Source of the DNA: a virus
Reading direction: 5' to 3' (one strand)
DNA length: 39,807 bases
Virus record (IMG/VR): IMGVR_UViG_3300044646_000548
Coordinates: 1 to 39,807 of that record
A program made the translations under genes and the position numbers. The notes beneath the pieces were generated by a model, which did not search any database, was not told where the DNA came from, and saw nothing but the letters and a program-made list of their open reading frames with translations. This document shows positions 39,370 to 39,807 of the stretch, in pieces (position 1 is the first letter of the stretch; every line of letters starts with the position of its first letter).

Positions 39370-39395
39370 AAACTCAATTATATCCTATGAAGAAT

Positions 39396-39424
39396 ATTGT
39401 ATCATACTTTTGTCTATTTGTCAA
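39396..39424 (-). promoter_or_regulatory. Sigma70-type promoter for terS and the late genes
   Basis: TTGACA (39419-39424) and TACAAT (39396-39401), 17 bases apart on the minus strand, as in the copy at 1386-1414. The spacer differs at two positions only. The predicted start near 39389 gives a 250-base leader. Confidence 0.8.
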
Positions 39425-39461
39425 GCTTTTATTGTTGTGTACACATATATTTCTTCTTTTG

Positions 39462-39477
39462 TGTGATTACAGTCACA
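39462..39477. promoter_or_regulatory. CRP/FNR-type operator, second copy
   Basis: TGTGATTACAGTCACA again fits TGTGA-N6-TCACA exactly, at the same distance from the promoter as the site at 1452-1467, although sequence just beyond it has diverged. Confidence 0.5.
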
Positions 39478-39602
39478 TATATGTTAACTTAGACGTTCCC
39501 CTTTTCAAGGGTGTCTGGTTTGTACTTTGAAGTTCTACTTTAGCCTTACGAATCATAGGGTTATCTCTGATTACTCTGCTGGTCTATATTCTTCTTTTTG
39601 TG

Positions 39603-39696
39603 AACTTCAGAGGCTCCTACAATAATATTCATACCTACGATGACCCTCCCCCCCTATGAAGTTAGTTAGTGCTTACTTTGTAGATGCTCTGAAGTT
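39603..39696. repeat. Nested inverted repeat, second copy
   Basis: Outer arms AACTTCAGAG with CTACAAT (39603-39612, 39617-39623) and TTTGTAG with CTCTGAAGTT (39677-39683, 39687-39696). The inner arms are shorter here (TTCATA and TATGAA). It is the counterpart of 1641-1732. Confidence 0.6.
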
Positions 39697-39729
39697 AGTA
39701 AGCACTCACTTCAAAGTCATAAGTGTACT

Positions 39730-39807
39730 TACTATCTAGATCTAAATAGGAATCATTCGCATTTAGCATAGGTCACGTGTGAGGGACGATGCAGGATCCT
39801 CTGATGT
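39730..39807. repeat. 78-bp exact repeat of 1766-1843 at the window end
   Basis: Identical to 1766-1843. The genome continues from base 1844 if the unit is circularly closed. See the entry at 1766. Confidence 0.85.

Larger units (their letters stand above)
39140..39807. other. terS upstream region, second haplotype
   Basis: The 668-base counterpart of 1140-1843. It holds the hairpin TAGTACT/AGTACTA (39181-39198), the covarying hairpin (39342-39369), the promoter (39396-39424), the CRP-like site (39462-39477), the nested inverted repeat (39603-39696) and the 78-base exact repeat at its end. The segment 39480-39600 differs strongly from 1470-1640 and is about 50 bases shorter. No gene is visible. 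Confidence 0.8.

Noticed and set aside
1-39807. Phage RNA polymerase, integrase or repressor
   Set aside because: None of the larger frames shows their motifs; all frames over 250 residues are otherwise explained as replication, nucleotide, structural or accessory proteins.

Overview
This window is nearly all of a tailed bacteriophage genome of podovirus type. It has a complete head module (small and large terminase, portal, scaffold, major capsid protein), short-tail proteins (T7 gp11/gp12-like adaptor and nozzle candidates, fibres, internal virion proteins), a lysis cassette and a T7-like replication set. No integrase, repressor, phage RNA polymerase or tRNA was recognised. Together with consensus sigma70 promoters, this suggests a phage without a recognisable lysogeny module that relies on host RNA polymerase. 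The DnaA boxes (TTATNCACA), the CRP-type palindrome (TGTGA-N6-TCACA) and the promoters point to a proteobacterial host. I cannot name the host or the phage genus.

Layout. (1) 1-1139, minus strand: a truncated second copy of terL and a terS, homologous to but diverged from 38020-39139. (2) 1140-2263: intergenic control region with the late promoter, hairpins in the terS leader, a CRP-like site, a nested inverted repeat and an iteron/DnaA-box origin. (3) 2264-4926, plus strand: a block of small accessory genes around a GP88-family protein. (4) 4919-5436, minus strand: an HNH endonuclease with its own promoter. (5) 5471-16346, plus strand: tightly overlapping replication and nucleotide genes (primase-helicase, family A DNA polymerase, SSB, 5'-3' exonuclease, endonuclease I, metallophosphoesterase, DUF3310, B12-dependent ribonucleotide reductase). 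(6) 16384-16418: bidirectional terminator where the two transcription directions converge. (7) 16426-39139, minus strand, in transcription order from the right: terS, terL, an unknown gene, portal, two small genes, scaffold, capsid, capsid terminator, minor structural genes, fibres, a GIY-YIG nuclease, tail proteins, internal virion proteins and lysis genes.

Ends. The contig starts inside terL with 81 bases identical to 38020-38100. It ends with 78 bases identical to 1766-1843. Between these anchors the two terL-terS-leader copies differ. The simplest reading is a circularly closed assembly unit of about 37,964 bp (1844-39807), with 1-1765 being the matching stretch of a second co-assembled strain. 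A real divergent duplication is the alternative. The two copies act as a built-in comparison and show which non-coding elements are conserved.

Most interesting signals: the plasmid-like origin (four iterons, three of them spaced exactly 21 bp, plus five DnaA boxes and an A+T-rich tract); a CRP-type operator and a covarying leader hairpin kept in both terS copies; an almost identical promoter used by the HNH gene and the scaffold/capsid genes; and the accessory GP88 block next to the origin.
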